NCBI GenBank assembly: GCA_021209875.1
Contig: JAGYVD010000009.1
Span: forward strand, 2,480,001 to 2,544,000
Reading direction: 5' to 3'
Source of the DNA: Rosellinia necatrix
Taxonomy: Eukaryota > Ascomycota > Sordariomycetes > Xylariales > Xylariaceae
Length of the DNA stretch: 64,000 nucleotides
Shown: positions 8,632 through 18,879 of the stretch, piece by piece
How positions within the stretch are numbered: position 1 is the stretch's first letter
Layout of the letters: each line of letters starts with the position of its first letter
Translations under genes and position numbers: made by a program
The notes under the pieces: generated by a model
Databases searched by the model: none
Seen by the model: the letters and a program-made list of their open reading frames with translations, nothing else
Told to the model about the DNA's origin: nothing

Positions 8632-9739
8632 ATGACCCTCCCTAGTTTCATGAATCCTATCCCAAAACTAAAAGAGATGTCGACGTCGACGGAACGGAGT
8701 TCTACATCTTGCGATGAAGAAAAAGACTTGCTGAGAAAGCATGAGGATGATGATGAATTCTTCCACTTGCCTATTCATCGACGCAAAGCCCCCTTTCGAT
8801 TGGGCCTCGGGTCCTCTCTTGCAGTATCGGTTGCTCTACTTCTGTCTATCTGCTTCAATCTATACACTGCATTGAGATACCACCGCAAGGTTTGCGTGGC
8901 TAATACCCAGTTGAAACCATACGTTGTCGCGGCGCCTAGCTACAGTGAGTTTTTCACTCACCAAGATCAGAAGAAGAATCTATTTTTTGACCGTTTACTA
9001 ATTACCATGCTCATACTAGCCGGTTTGGAATACAACAAACTTATAGAGTTCCATGCAATGACCGACTGGCAGAGTGAAAATACGACAGTTGCCGATGCGT
9101 TGTGGGATGCTATAGACATCTCTCCAATTACGATCGCCGTTTCAAAAAAATGGGCGGCCGAGCATGGCCTACCAGAGTCGAACACATTTTATTGGGATGA
9201 AGACAAAGCTCTCTACCATATCAAAGGCATTCACGGGATGCATTGTCTGGTACGGTCACCCTTTCACTCCTCCTTAGACTTCCTTGTTAATCCGGGAAAC
9301 GAGAACACGCTGCCAATCCAATTCAATGACCCTTACTTATTGTTACCTCTAGAAATACTTGCGACATTTCATTGTCAAGAGCGGTCGGGAGGGTAAGCCT
9401 CTGGCCCCTCATGTGGTAGGGCATATGGGACACTGTCTGGACTCCCTACGCCAAGACATCATGTGCACGGCTGATGATACTCTGATGCCGGGGTTGGTTG
9501 AGCACAGGTTGGGAGACAAGCAGATATTGCAATGTCGGGACTGGGAGGCACTGAACCGCTGGGCTAAGGATCCAGAGCGCGACTCGTGCTTCCAACAGGC
9601 CTCGGACTATAAGCATGTGGCACACAATCTTGAACGTCACGCTGTTTGTCCCCCGGGCTCACAGTATGATGCGGTCTCGCGCAAGTATTTTGAGATCCAC
9701 GGTCACAAGAACTTGTTCGAGCCTGACGATGAAGAATAA
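8632..9739 (+). CDS. UstYa-family (DUF3328) oxidase, copy D (HGxHC subtype)
   Basis: This is the fourth UstYa-family oxidase and closest in layout to copy C. Exons 8632-8944, 9020-9249 and 9353-9739 give 309 aa, in frame. An acidic, Ser-rich cytosolic tail is followed by a transmembrane helix at about 58-78. The motifs are HGMHC (176-180) and HMGHC (205-209), the latter followed by LDSLRQDIMCTADDT. A C-terminal cysteine-containing segment includes CRDWEALNRWAKD, which matches the CRDFSKLNEWARE segment of copy C. Introns after S-Y (phase 1) and after HxxHC-Leu (phase 0) match copy C. It shares a divergent promoter with the precursor, the strongest positional argument that it acts on that peptide. 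It is the last recognisable gene of the cluster on this side. Confidence 0.9.
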
Positions 9740-12700
9740 AGGGGATGTTTCTCTGCTCCAACGCTTGCGAGATCAGGGACCTTCTAGGCACTTCCATTAG
9801 AGGTGGCCATCAAAGGGCAGCCGCAATACACGGTGGTTCCGACGTCTGTTGGATTGGTTAAATACGAGTTACATGTCACTCCTTAGTCAATGCAGTTCAG
9901 TTTGAGTACAGCGTTTACTACCACGGTAATGCCAAGGCCAGCCGGCGACTGACCACGGCACCGAGGACCGCTTATCAGGGGATTCTGTCAGGCAGATAAG
10001 CACATGGTGATGTACTGGCTACAAAATGGTGTAGTTCTAGTGGCATATTCATGTATATAAGGACTGAAGGTCTCCAATCAAAGATTGTAGGTCCAGGGGT
10101 TAATAGAATTGGGCCCTACCCCTATACTAGGCTATCTACTTGCGACCCTGCTACTGCCCTCTTGTGACTAGAACTCACTTTAGACATTCTCTATATGATA
10201 GACGTACTGCCTATACCTCTTGGGTAATATAGAACGGACCGCACACCACTGTGTTATTGGACCTGGCCTGGTTGAATACAGGAGTTTCTTGGTTCTAAAC
10301 ATATTGAGATGCTAAATCGTTTATTAAGGCAAGGCTAGAATAGCGATATCTGACGGGATGTTTACAAGAACAGGCGAGGCGTTTTGGGTCCAGACGTCTA
10401 TGGAGAGCTTTCTACTTGGTACTAATATGTGCAATGAGTTGAAGAGTATTGACGTTTCCAGACACAACATACACGTTCTAATTTTGTAATAGCCCTCTCG
10501 ATCTCTCTGAACTCATAAGTAAATTGAAGGCAGTCCCCACATAAAGGTACCATGCAATATCCTTGAGCGGAAAGTTCCATTGATTACATGCGATACCAAA
10601 GACAGAATATCTAGGGATGACGACTTGAAACCGGGGATACCACCCCTAATATTAATAGCCAATTAGCTTTCACTCAAAGTCATCAACTTGATAAGGATAT
10701 TCATGCGTGGAACGTCTACCCATGCCGCAACATAGAACAATTCAACTATTCCCAGGGTTTTCATTATCATCCTATTTGCAAAATAGAGAAGGATTGAGAA
10801 GGTAGAGGGAGTAATCCCGAGAACCATTGCCGCACACCCGACGGTTTTGATTATCTAGAGAGTATTCAATGTTGGGCACAACTCCATTAGGGAAATCTAA
10901 AGCAGGGCCGGTAAGGGAAAAGAAAAGGCTGTTTAGCATAGGCATACAAACCCGGGCAGTCTCGGGCAGAAGGCTAGGAAGGGTCGGTTTGAACTGTATC
11001 AGGTATTACAGTTGCCCAGCTTCTGTAAGCGCATAAGATGATGCTTTCTGGAGGGGTGATAAAGAAGTCATGACTATGAAACTTCCGATCAGACGTCCTA
11101 TGCTGTACCTCGGAAACCTAGAGGCACGCCTGACACAGTATCGGAGCGCAGCATATGGTCATTTTGAGATAGTCTTAGAGTCCTTTAGTACTCATAGGTA
11201 CTTATCTCTTTACTTAGGTATTTTGTGTTGTAGTTAGAAACTGGGTGGTGTTGGTAGGTAGGTAGATGAAGTCAACGGTGCATGTGTTTCTTGGCTTATG
11301 ATGAGATCATGCCAATGGGTGGCGCCCTCCGTTTCCCCTCATTTACCACTCTGACACGCATCTCACCAAAATGCACTTTGCCTTCTTTATACCTGTACAG
11401 AGAATAGGCTAGAGCGTCAGCATATGAGACACTAGTGTAAAGCGAACGATCCTCTCCAGTAGGCGCTGGTTGAAACTGATTACTCCGCACAAACGAAGTA
11501 GGTGATATTTCAGGTTCATTAATTATAGTGCTATAGTAGTGCGCACGCTATGGAAGTTCATTACAAGGGTATGAAGCAGTCTGAGGGAACTTGTAGGATG
11601 CCCTCGCCGTCCACGAGTGTTGTATGTTGCCGGCCTACTGGCTGTAGCGCCGACATCTTGACTTTTTTTCTCTATTTTTTTTGGCTAGATGTTGCGAAGC
11701 TACCCCGCATATCGCATATACTATATCACCGTCAGATTGTTCGCCAATCTGTATGCTACTCGGCGTTACGATGGGGAATCCCTGGACGCTTCGGCAGACG
11801 GGCATTACCTCGCCCCCTTAACCATTGGGCCGAGATCCTTCAAGGTGGCGCTTGCAGATCTTATCGTCGCCACTCCAAGCCGGGACCACGATGCTGATTC
11901 CTTGGCAGCGGGCTATTTTTGATTGCCTCGGTGTTATTGAGCCAATACCACAGAACGCATTAACCAAAGAGGAACAAGAAAATCACTGGTGGGTTTCATT
12001 CGAGGGGCCGACATGGATCAGCGTCGCCGGGGACTTGCTATATGGCACTTTTGGAGGCTATACAAGGGTAGGCAAGAAATGGCAAGCTACCTGTTTGGTT
12101 TGAGGCTATAACTACCTAGTCTAGAAACCTTTATCTCAAGTCCGGTTTCACAGTCATCAGTGAAGTGGTGGTAAGAAAGGGCTCCGGCGGTCCAGATAGC
12201 TTGATGGAACATGATGGAAATGGAGTCAGCGCATCATATGATCTATGTGCTGGCGACCATAAATTTCGAATCACTGTGGGTTGTTGGTACTAGGCGACCG
12301 GGTGTTCGTCAGCTTTTGTGCGTAGATATACCATCTCCTGCAATTAGTGGTCAGCACGTCACAATGAGATAGCTTGCTTTGGTGTCTTACGATATCCCTG
12401 CAAATTGTTCTCAGTCTATATAGTATTGCTACAGTGCTACAGGAAGCCAGTTAAATTGAGGCTACCTCTTTTAACCGCACAGGTAATCTAGTCTGGCTAC
12501 CAACCAACGTACTATCACATAGTTTATGTGGCTAGCTCGGCTAGCGTAGCCAGACCAACTGTATAGCCACTCAGAGACTATATTTAAACCGCCCTGATAC
12601 TCCGACCCTTTGGCTAGTTAGCTGCTGTAATGCGCACACAAGGTTAGATCGTAGGTTAAATGCTTCCATGAATAAAGAATGAGTATAGTGATATGGGAAT

Positions 12701-13681
12701 AAAATCAAAACATAACCTATAACTAAGTAACTAAATGTTTATCATAAACCATCACTTAGCGAGTTGGCACTTTTATATAAAAAATTTAAATAATTTTAAT
12801 ACAATGTTGAAAGTTAATTATACTAGCCTAATATTATAAGGTGTGCTTTTTATAGAGGCGAAACTCCTTGTTAGAGTTGTGTATGTATTAATTAGAGAAC
12901 AGAACAAAAAAAACTAACGAAATATTATTCATATATAACTAGAGGTTTATAACTAGTTAAGCCATGTTTACAAAAGGATAAATTGTAACAGAATTAGAAA
13001 CAGATTGGATGGTACGTATGCTACATGTCTTCACAGCGTCACGACCTTCCCCAACAACATTAAGAGATCCAAAGTTGAATCTGTTGATCGCGCGCGTAAA
13101 ACCGGTATTCATTAAAAATCCCAAAGGGAAGAGCAACACAAATCTATGCATTAATGCAAGCGCATCCCAATCAAGGTGTGACATGAATACCAACCACAAC
13201 TAACAGAAAACGGAAAATGACTACGCATCTAACTGCTTATGAAATAAAAGAACAAGCCCCATGATTAGACAAGTACTTGGAGGACGGCGGAAACGGGTTG
13301 TTGAAGAGAGCTAGGGCTTCAAAGCCCATCCTGACACAGAAGATCCTCACCCGACTTCTAAAGCCGAATTAAACGACAACTCATTATCAAATTCAATTGG
13401 CATTAAGCTTAGGCCAAGGAAGTGCTGAGAATATACTCATTTAGAGAAATAGCTTTCAGTTCCCACGTACTTATCTGCAACTTCGTCTTGGGTTTTGGGG
13501 CATTATGCGTATTTCTCTTCCTGGTGGCCAAGTCTAAAATGCAGACAGATGAGGCTGCATTGACAACCGCTCTAGTACTATTTCTCTATTCTAGGGTTAA
13601 CTAGGCTATCAGGATTCCGCCTCCTGGATCCCAGTCGCCGTTTGCGGCGGGAGGAAATACTTAAGTCTTTGGATAGCGGCT
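9740..13681. other. Gene-poor, partly AT-rich gap
   Basis: About 3.9 kb without a supportable gene follow the RiPP cluster. Small open frames at 11296-11490 (-) and 11689-12103 (+) have no recognised family. The stretch 12640-12990 is strongly AT-rich with many TAA/TTA runs, typical of decayed repeats in genomes with RIP. A short run of GGTAGGTAGGTAG lies near 11255. The region probably marks the right boundary of the cluster. Confidence 0.6.
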
Positions 13682-15017
13682 TCACATGCGCTTCCGAGGC
13701 GTTAGATTAATAGAATCGCTAACGAAACGAGTGCTAGCGGAGAATAGCACAGAGGGGTCTATCCATTTAATATTCGGCTGCTTCCCTTCGGGAGTCATAA
13801 AGACATCCACCGGCCTAAGATAAGGCTTGGCCTCTTTTGCCGTAAATACCGCCGTAATATCGTTTGCCCTTTCGGCTTCCTCATCATACCCCGGCCCATG
13901 CACTTTGTATACGGCCATCGTGGTGTTCACGCCAAAATTGCCGTTCGGCTGGCCCGCCCACTGTGTGTATCCCGCAGGTAGGATGCTCGAGTCGAAATAC
14001 GTATTCATGAATAAACTGCGGTGCAATGCATTCCACGGCCTGCCGAGCGAACACTTATCTGTAATGATAGGTGCGATGGAGCTATTGGCTGCTAGGAGTT
14101 GCGAACCCGAAATATAGACACCATACTTGTTTGCGAAAGTCGTATTGGTGCCTTTCCAGGCCGTGATGCCGCCTCCGCAGTTTCGCAACGACAGACTTGA
14201 GCTATCAATAAATAGCGTACCGAAGCCGTAGAGAAAATCCGTCTGACCTGCCACCACGCTGTCGTAGAAGTAGGCGTTACCTAACTTGCCGATATATACC
14301 TTCGTTCTCGGGTTAATTATGATACCTTCAGTCATGTGCGGAGGGTTCACCAACCGTGTCCTGCCAACTGTAGAAGCCGCAAGAATAAAACCCAGCGTTC
14401 GCACGGCTGATCCCCACGGCGTGCGCCGGGCCGTTTGAGTATGGCGCGTATTCATTTCGGAAATCGATATTGTACGCTCGGAAATCAGTGCATCCAAATG
14501 GCGTGTCACCGGGCACTGGGAAGCCTGTCGGGCCGGAACCGGTCAACGTGGCGTTCAGGTTAGGCCCGACGGTGAGAACACCGGTATACACGTTATCCGG
14601 GAATACGGCATCGTGATTTGCCGAGTTCCAATAGATCTGGACATCGTTTGCGTGAGGCGCTTCATAGCTGATGTCTGCGTAAGGTTCTCCGCGGACAGGA
14701 CGGTCTGAGACGCCCAAGAGTGTAAGCGGGCCTTGTCGGGTTACATTCAGTTGTTCCGTATACGTGCCGGGGGCGATTAAAATAACGTGGGAAGTCGTGT
14801 CGTTGCGGAGGGAAGAAATGGCACCTTGGATGCTTTGGAACTTGGCGCTTTTATCTGTCTGGCTCACGTAGATCGTCCCATCGGGGCAGCCATCGAGCGG
14901 GTTGGCAGTTTTTCGCTGGCATTGCCTGAAAGTCCGGGCTGGGACAGATTTCGTAGCACCGGCAATGACCCCATTGCATCCTAATGCTAGAAGGACGAGG
15001 TTCCTGAGCTTAGCCAT
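13682..15017 (-). CDS. Pectin methylesterase (CE8), secreted
   Basis: It de-esterifies methylated homogalacturonan in plant cell walls, preparing it for polygalacturonase. Exons 15017-14355 and 14299-13682 flank a 55-bp intron and give 426 aa. An N-terminal signal peptide of about 19 residues is present (MAKLRNLVLLALGCNGVIAG). The parallel beta-helix family motifs are GTYTEQL, SWQDTV with the candidate catalytic Asp at about 220, GQTDFLYG with the second catalytic Asp at about 242, and LGRPW near the C-terminal third. The 22-residue spacing of the two Asp fits CE8. The length is somewhat above a typical fungal CE8 because of an N-terminal linker. It is divergent from the GH28 gene, and the shared promoter holds CreA-like sites, so joint carbon-catabolite control is likely. 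Confidence 0.9.
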
Positions 15018-15626
15018 GTGTATGGAGATAGAACCTAAACGGCCGCCGACAGACAGCAGCTCTATTCAAGCCAGACGCTATGAGACATGGTCGGCCTGGG
15101 TTGACTGCCGACGCTCCCTTTTAATCTTTAACCCGATAACGAATTATCATCTCGCGACGGCTAAAGAGCCTTTTGAAATCCAAAACGACTCCTAAGTCCC
15201 CCCAAAAGAGTGCGACGCCTCAACCACACTGCCCATCATGCCGGTGTGAGTGGTGGAATAATTGGTAGGCCACTGATGCTCTGTGCGGAGAAATCGTGTT
15301 TGGACACATACCATTTACTGGACCAAGTCAATGGTCATAGTGTGGGGGACAACGACCACCTCCCTGGTACCCCAGACAGACCCCATTATATGCCCCGGGT
15401 TCCCCAACGAAGCTGTCGCTTGACCGACCCGGATTTTATGCTAATTTATGAGTGATGGAAAATTAACTTCGCCCTTTACGTGTAAGATGTTATCAGAGTC
15501 TACTAGGGTCATATTGTAATGAGAGACAGCCGCCGAAATGCATGTTAGGTATTTGAGCATCCTCCCAGAATGGTTGACTGGGAGATTCATTCATTCAGTG
15601 TGATGCGCTGACGGGCAATAGACGAG
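15018..15626. promoter_or_regulatory. Divergent promoter of the pectinase pair
   Basis: This 609-bp region separates the outward-facing pectin methylesterase and GH28 genes. At least three matches to the CreA consensus SYGGRG lie within about 60 bp: GTGGGG at 15342-15347 (+), CCCCAG at 15370-15375 and CCCCGG at 15393-15398 (both -). Clustering of such sites is typical of glucose-repressed fungal hydrolase promoters. Confidence 0.5.
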
Positions 15627-17094
15627 ATGCTTCAGAAAATCGCAGGGGCTACGGCCATCGCCATCTTGGCTGCCTCGGCGGCCGCGGTGCCAGCGGCGGA
15701 GGGACATGCTAGTAAAGTCACTATCTCGCGACCCAATCTTGAGCCATTTCCGCACAATTCTGGCCGGCTCAGGCCACTGTCGCCGCCTCGCACGAAATCC
15801 TGTTCCGTGACGGCGCTGGGTAGCGGGAAAGACGACGCCGCCCAGATTCTCAAGGCTTTCCATGATTGCAATAACGGCGGCACGGTCGTCCTGGATGGGA
15901 GTTATACAATTGCCACAGCGCTGGACCTGACATTCCTGGAGAGCGTCGATGTCGCGCTCTCGGGGAAAATCACATTCAAGGCAGATATCGACTATTGGGT
16001 GAAGAACTCATTCAAATACGCCTTCCAGAATTCATCCGCGTTCTGGCAAATCGGCGGGAGGGATGTCAACATCTATGGCGGAGGCGTAGGCATCGTAGAT
16101 GGCAATGGGCAGCCGTGGTGGGATGCTTTCGTGTCAAATCAGTCGTTATTGCGGCCCATTTCCCTCCTCCTGGATGGGCTCCAGGGCGGTTCCGTCACGG
16201 GTGTGCACATGATCAATCCACCAAACGTAAGCGCGACGCCCACAAGGTCAGGGTGGCCGAAGCAGACACTGACGAGAAATAGTGGTTTAACCTCATCGCG
16301 AACAGCTCGGATATTCTCGTCAGCGACATGGTGCTCACAGCCAAATCGTCAAATTCCAATTCCGTGAAGAACTCTGACGGCTGGGACACGTATCGCTCAG
16401 ACCACGTCGTGATCCAAAACTCCGTCATCGACAACACGGACGACTGTGTATCGTTCAAGCCAAACAGCACAAACATCGTCGTGCAAGGCCTAAGATGCAC
16501 TGGATCGCACGGTATCTCCGTAGGCTCCCTGGGGCAGTACATCGACCAGTACGACATTGTCGAGAACGTGCACATCTACAACAACACGATGTCGAACGCC
16601 AGCGACGCGGCCAGAATCAAGGTCTGGCCCGGTGTCCACTCCGAGTTCCAGCCGATCCTCTCAGGCGGCGGCGGCTCGGGGTACGTGAAGAACGTCACGT
16701 ATGAGAGATACCAGAGCACAAACAATGACTGGGCGATCGAGGTCAACCAGTGTTATGGGCAGTCGAACAAGACGCTCTGCGAGCTGTACCCCTCTAACAT
16801 GACCATCTCGGACATTTACTTCATCGATATGTGGGGGACAACATCGTCAAAGAACGATCCCAAGGTCGGCACACTAGTCTGCTCATCTCCTGAGGTAAGA
16901 TCACTTCACTCGTCGTGTTATGTGTTATGGCAATGTGGTGGTATCCCAGCTTACATATATCATATATCCGGCAGCAATGCTACAACTTCCATGCGAAGAA
17001 CGTTTCCATCACCTCGCCAAAGGGAAAGTCTCAATGGATTTGCTCCAATTTTGACACTTCGAACCTAGAGGGGTTCGATTGCGTCTCAGGGTAA
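15627..17094 (+). CDS. Polygalacturonase-type GH28 glycoside hydrolase, secreted
   Basis: It hydrolyses alpha-1,4 linkages in pectic polysaccharide. Exons 15627-16226, 16283-16894 and 16975-17094 give 443 aa. A signal peptide occupies about residues 1-23 (ends near AAAVPAAEG). The GH28 active-site motifs are present: NTDDC (251-255, catalytic Asp pair), GSHG with His276, and RIK (311-313). Several N-glycosylation sequons are visible in the beta-helix. The long N-terminal region and a [15 protein letters not shown] segment (in place of the endo-PG RGxxWW pattern) suggest an exo-acting or xylogalacturonan-type enzyme rather than a simple endo-polygalacturonase. That substrate call is uncertain. 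It is paired divergently with the CE8 gene. Confidence 0.9.
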
Positions 17095-17520
17095 GGGTAA
17101 ATGGTAGACAGATAGATAATTGACCGCGATTGGTAACTTTTATTGTTACGAGAAATCTGGTGAATTGGTTTGGCATGGCGGCCGCCACAGCTCTCTGATT
17201 GCCCACTGTAATCCAAGCTACCGCAGTGTAAGTGGCGTATAAATTATAGGGGGTCAGACGGCATACCTTGTCATCATAACCGACTACCTAGGTAGTTATC
17301 TCCTCAGACGTGCCCTGGACTAGAGAATTGATACCTGATACCTGATACTCATGCAATTGATTACAATTGAAATATGCAGACAGACGAGGAGTGGGAGTGG
17401 TCAGCCGTGCAGGTGCTATAGTAGGAAAGGAAGTCGGAGTTGAGTTGAGTTTGTGAGAGAGCGTGCCAAAAAGAAGTAGTTAAGGTGTGACGGAATTTTA
17501 GTGCACTAGGCGAAAAAGAA
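17095..17520. other. Intergenic, no feature seen
   Basis: Between the GH28 gene and the tRNA I see only short AT-leaning sequence with a TACCTGATACCTGATA direct repeat near 17332-17347. No gene is supported. Confidence 0.6.
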
Positions 17521-17591
17521 TGCATCAGCCGTGAATCGAACACGGGGCCCATCGATGGCAACGATGGATTTTACCACTAAACCACTGATGC
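17521..17591 (-). tRNA. tRNA-Gly (anticodon GCC)
   Basis: Read on the minus strand, the 71-nt sequence folds into a cloverleaf. The acceptor stem GCATCAG pairs with CTGATGC, the D-arm starts GGTTTAGTGGTAAAA, and the anticodon loop TTGCCAT has anticodon GCC. The T-arm contains GTTCGATTC, matching the internal B box. The discriminator base is A. No intron is present. Confidence 0.95.
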
Positions 17592-17793
17592 TGTTCTGTA
17601 GATAACGGAATTCAGTGGCATACAGTATATCACAGGTGGGTTGCTGCCCCACCTAAGTAAGCAAACCACCAAACCATCAGCATATGAAACAAGTACAAAT
17701 GGCTCTGATAGCACGAATCATGTACAATCTATAGTCGTAATTAATAAAGGCTAGCAACTGACTTAATCCCAATACCCTTTCGCATATTTACAT

Positions 17794-18879
17794 TTACGCT
17801 GTGTCGAGAAGAACAACTTCAGCTTCAACGTCACCCACACTCTCAACAGACAACCTATCGCCAGCGAGCACATCATCCACGAATGCACCATCTCCCTCGT
17901 TGTAAACCTCTTCCCTCCCATCCAAGCGGATCTTCGCTTTTCCGCTCTTCGTCATTGGAAGATGGATGTATACCTTCCTCTTTCCGCCCTGGGTGGCATT
18001 GGCGCCGACCACCCATTCGAACTTTCCCTGCGGCGCGATGATACCGGCGCTCATGACGAAGTCGGCATGGATGGGTATTGTGCCGTCAATGGTGGGTTCG
18101 GCAGCCTGCTCCTGCTGGTGTGTGGCGTCGGGGCCGCCCTTCAGGGGGCTTAGGATGGGGACGAAGCCCAGCCTCTTGCTCTCGTCGTCGAAGTGGCGCG
18201 TGTGGTACCGGGGCGTCAGCCCGCGCTTCCACGGGATCGCCCAGATCTGGAGGAAGTGGACGGTGTCCCTGCCGTGCTCGTTCTGCTCGGAATGCGCGAT
18301 GCCCGTCCCGCCCGTGGTGAACTGGACGTCGCCCCGGCGCATGCGGTAGAACTTGTCCGACTGCGCGCCCTCGGCGCCCTTCTTGAGCATGCTATCCCGG
18401 TGTGTCAACTCGCCCGAGAGGATGTAGCTGAAAATCTCGAAGTCCCGGTGGGGGTGCGTGGGGAACCCCGAATTCGCCTTCACGCGATCTTCATTCAGCA
18501 CCCGGAGGGAACCGAAGTGTGTGAAGTTCGGGTTCGACCAGCCGGCGAAGGAGAAACTATGATAGGTATTCAACCAGCCATGGTCGGAGTGGCCGCGAGC
18601 CGCTGAGCGATGAGGCGTGATTTTAGCGTGTAAAAGCGCTTTCGACATCGCGCTTTTGATGGCGTTCATATGTTGATGTGCGTCGGTGGAAGATGCTATG
18701 GCAACACTTGAAGTGAGGTGTATTATTGGAGGTAGTTCTGTTTCCTGGGGGGTAGCAAAGACTGATTTGTAGCACTCTGTGAGTGTCTCCTGAAAGAAGC
18801 TTTTGATTGTATCTGAATTATAGGCGATAATAGAAATTGAAGCAACAAGAATCGACAAGGAGAGAATAAAGTGCTTCAT
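17794..18879 (-). CDS. Pirin-family bicupin with N-terminal hydrophobic segment
   Basis: Pirins are iron-binding cupin proteins linked to redox-dependent transcription control or quercetinase activity; the role here is unknown. The intronless frame encodes 361 aa. The metal ligands match the family: HPHRD supplies His142 and His144, and GIAHSE supplies His196 and Glu198. The conserved SFSFAGW, GSLRVLNEDRV and FEIFSYILSGELTHRDS segments are all present, and a second cupin-like half follows to the C-terminus. About 70 residues precede the usual pirin start. They begin with a hydrophobic stretch (MKHFILSLSILVASISIIAY) that looks like a signal anchor, which is unusual for a normally soluble protein. 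A downstream ATG (Met71 or Met78) would give a conventional or mitochondrially targeted pirin. Confidence 0.92.
   Translation of the reverse strand: MKHFILSLSILVASISIIAYNSDTIKSFFQETLTECYKSVFATPQETELPPIIHLTSSVAIASSTDAHQHMNAIKSAMSKALLHAKITPHRSAARGHSDHGWLNTYHSFSFAGWSNPNFTHFGSLRVLNEDRVKANSGFPTHPHRDFEIFSYILSGELTHRDSMLKKGAEGAQSDKFYRMRRGDVQFTTGGTGIAHSEQNEHGRDTVHFLQIWAIPWKRGLTPRYHTRHFDDESKRLGFVPILSPLKGGPDATHQQEQAAEPTIDGTIPIHADFVMSAGIIAPQGKFEWVVGANATQGGKRKVYIHLPMTKSGKAKIRLDGREEVYNEGDGAFVDDVLAGDRLSVESVGDVEAEVVLLDTA

Noticed and set aside
11296..12103. Small frames at 11296-11490 and 11689-12103 as genes
   Set aside because: Short, unrelated to known families and embedded in decayed DNA; a true gene could not be assembled by splicing.
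18193..18606. Plus-strand 137-codon frame opposite the pirin gene
   Set aside because: GC-rich shadow of the pirin coding sequence; no independent motif.
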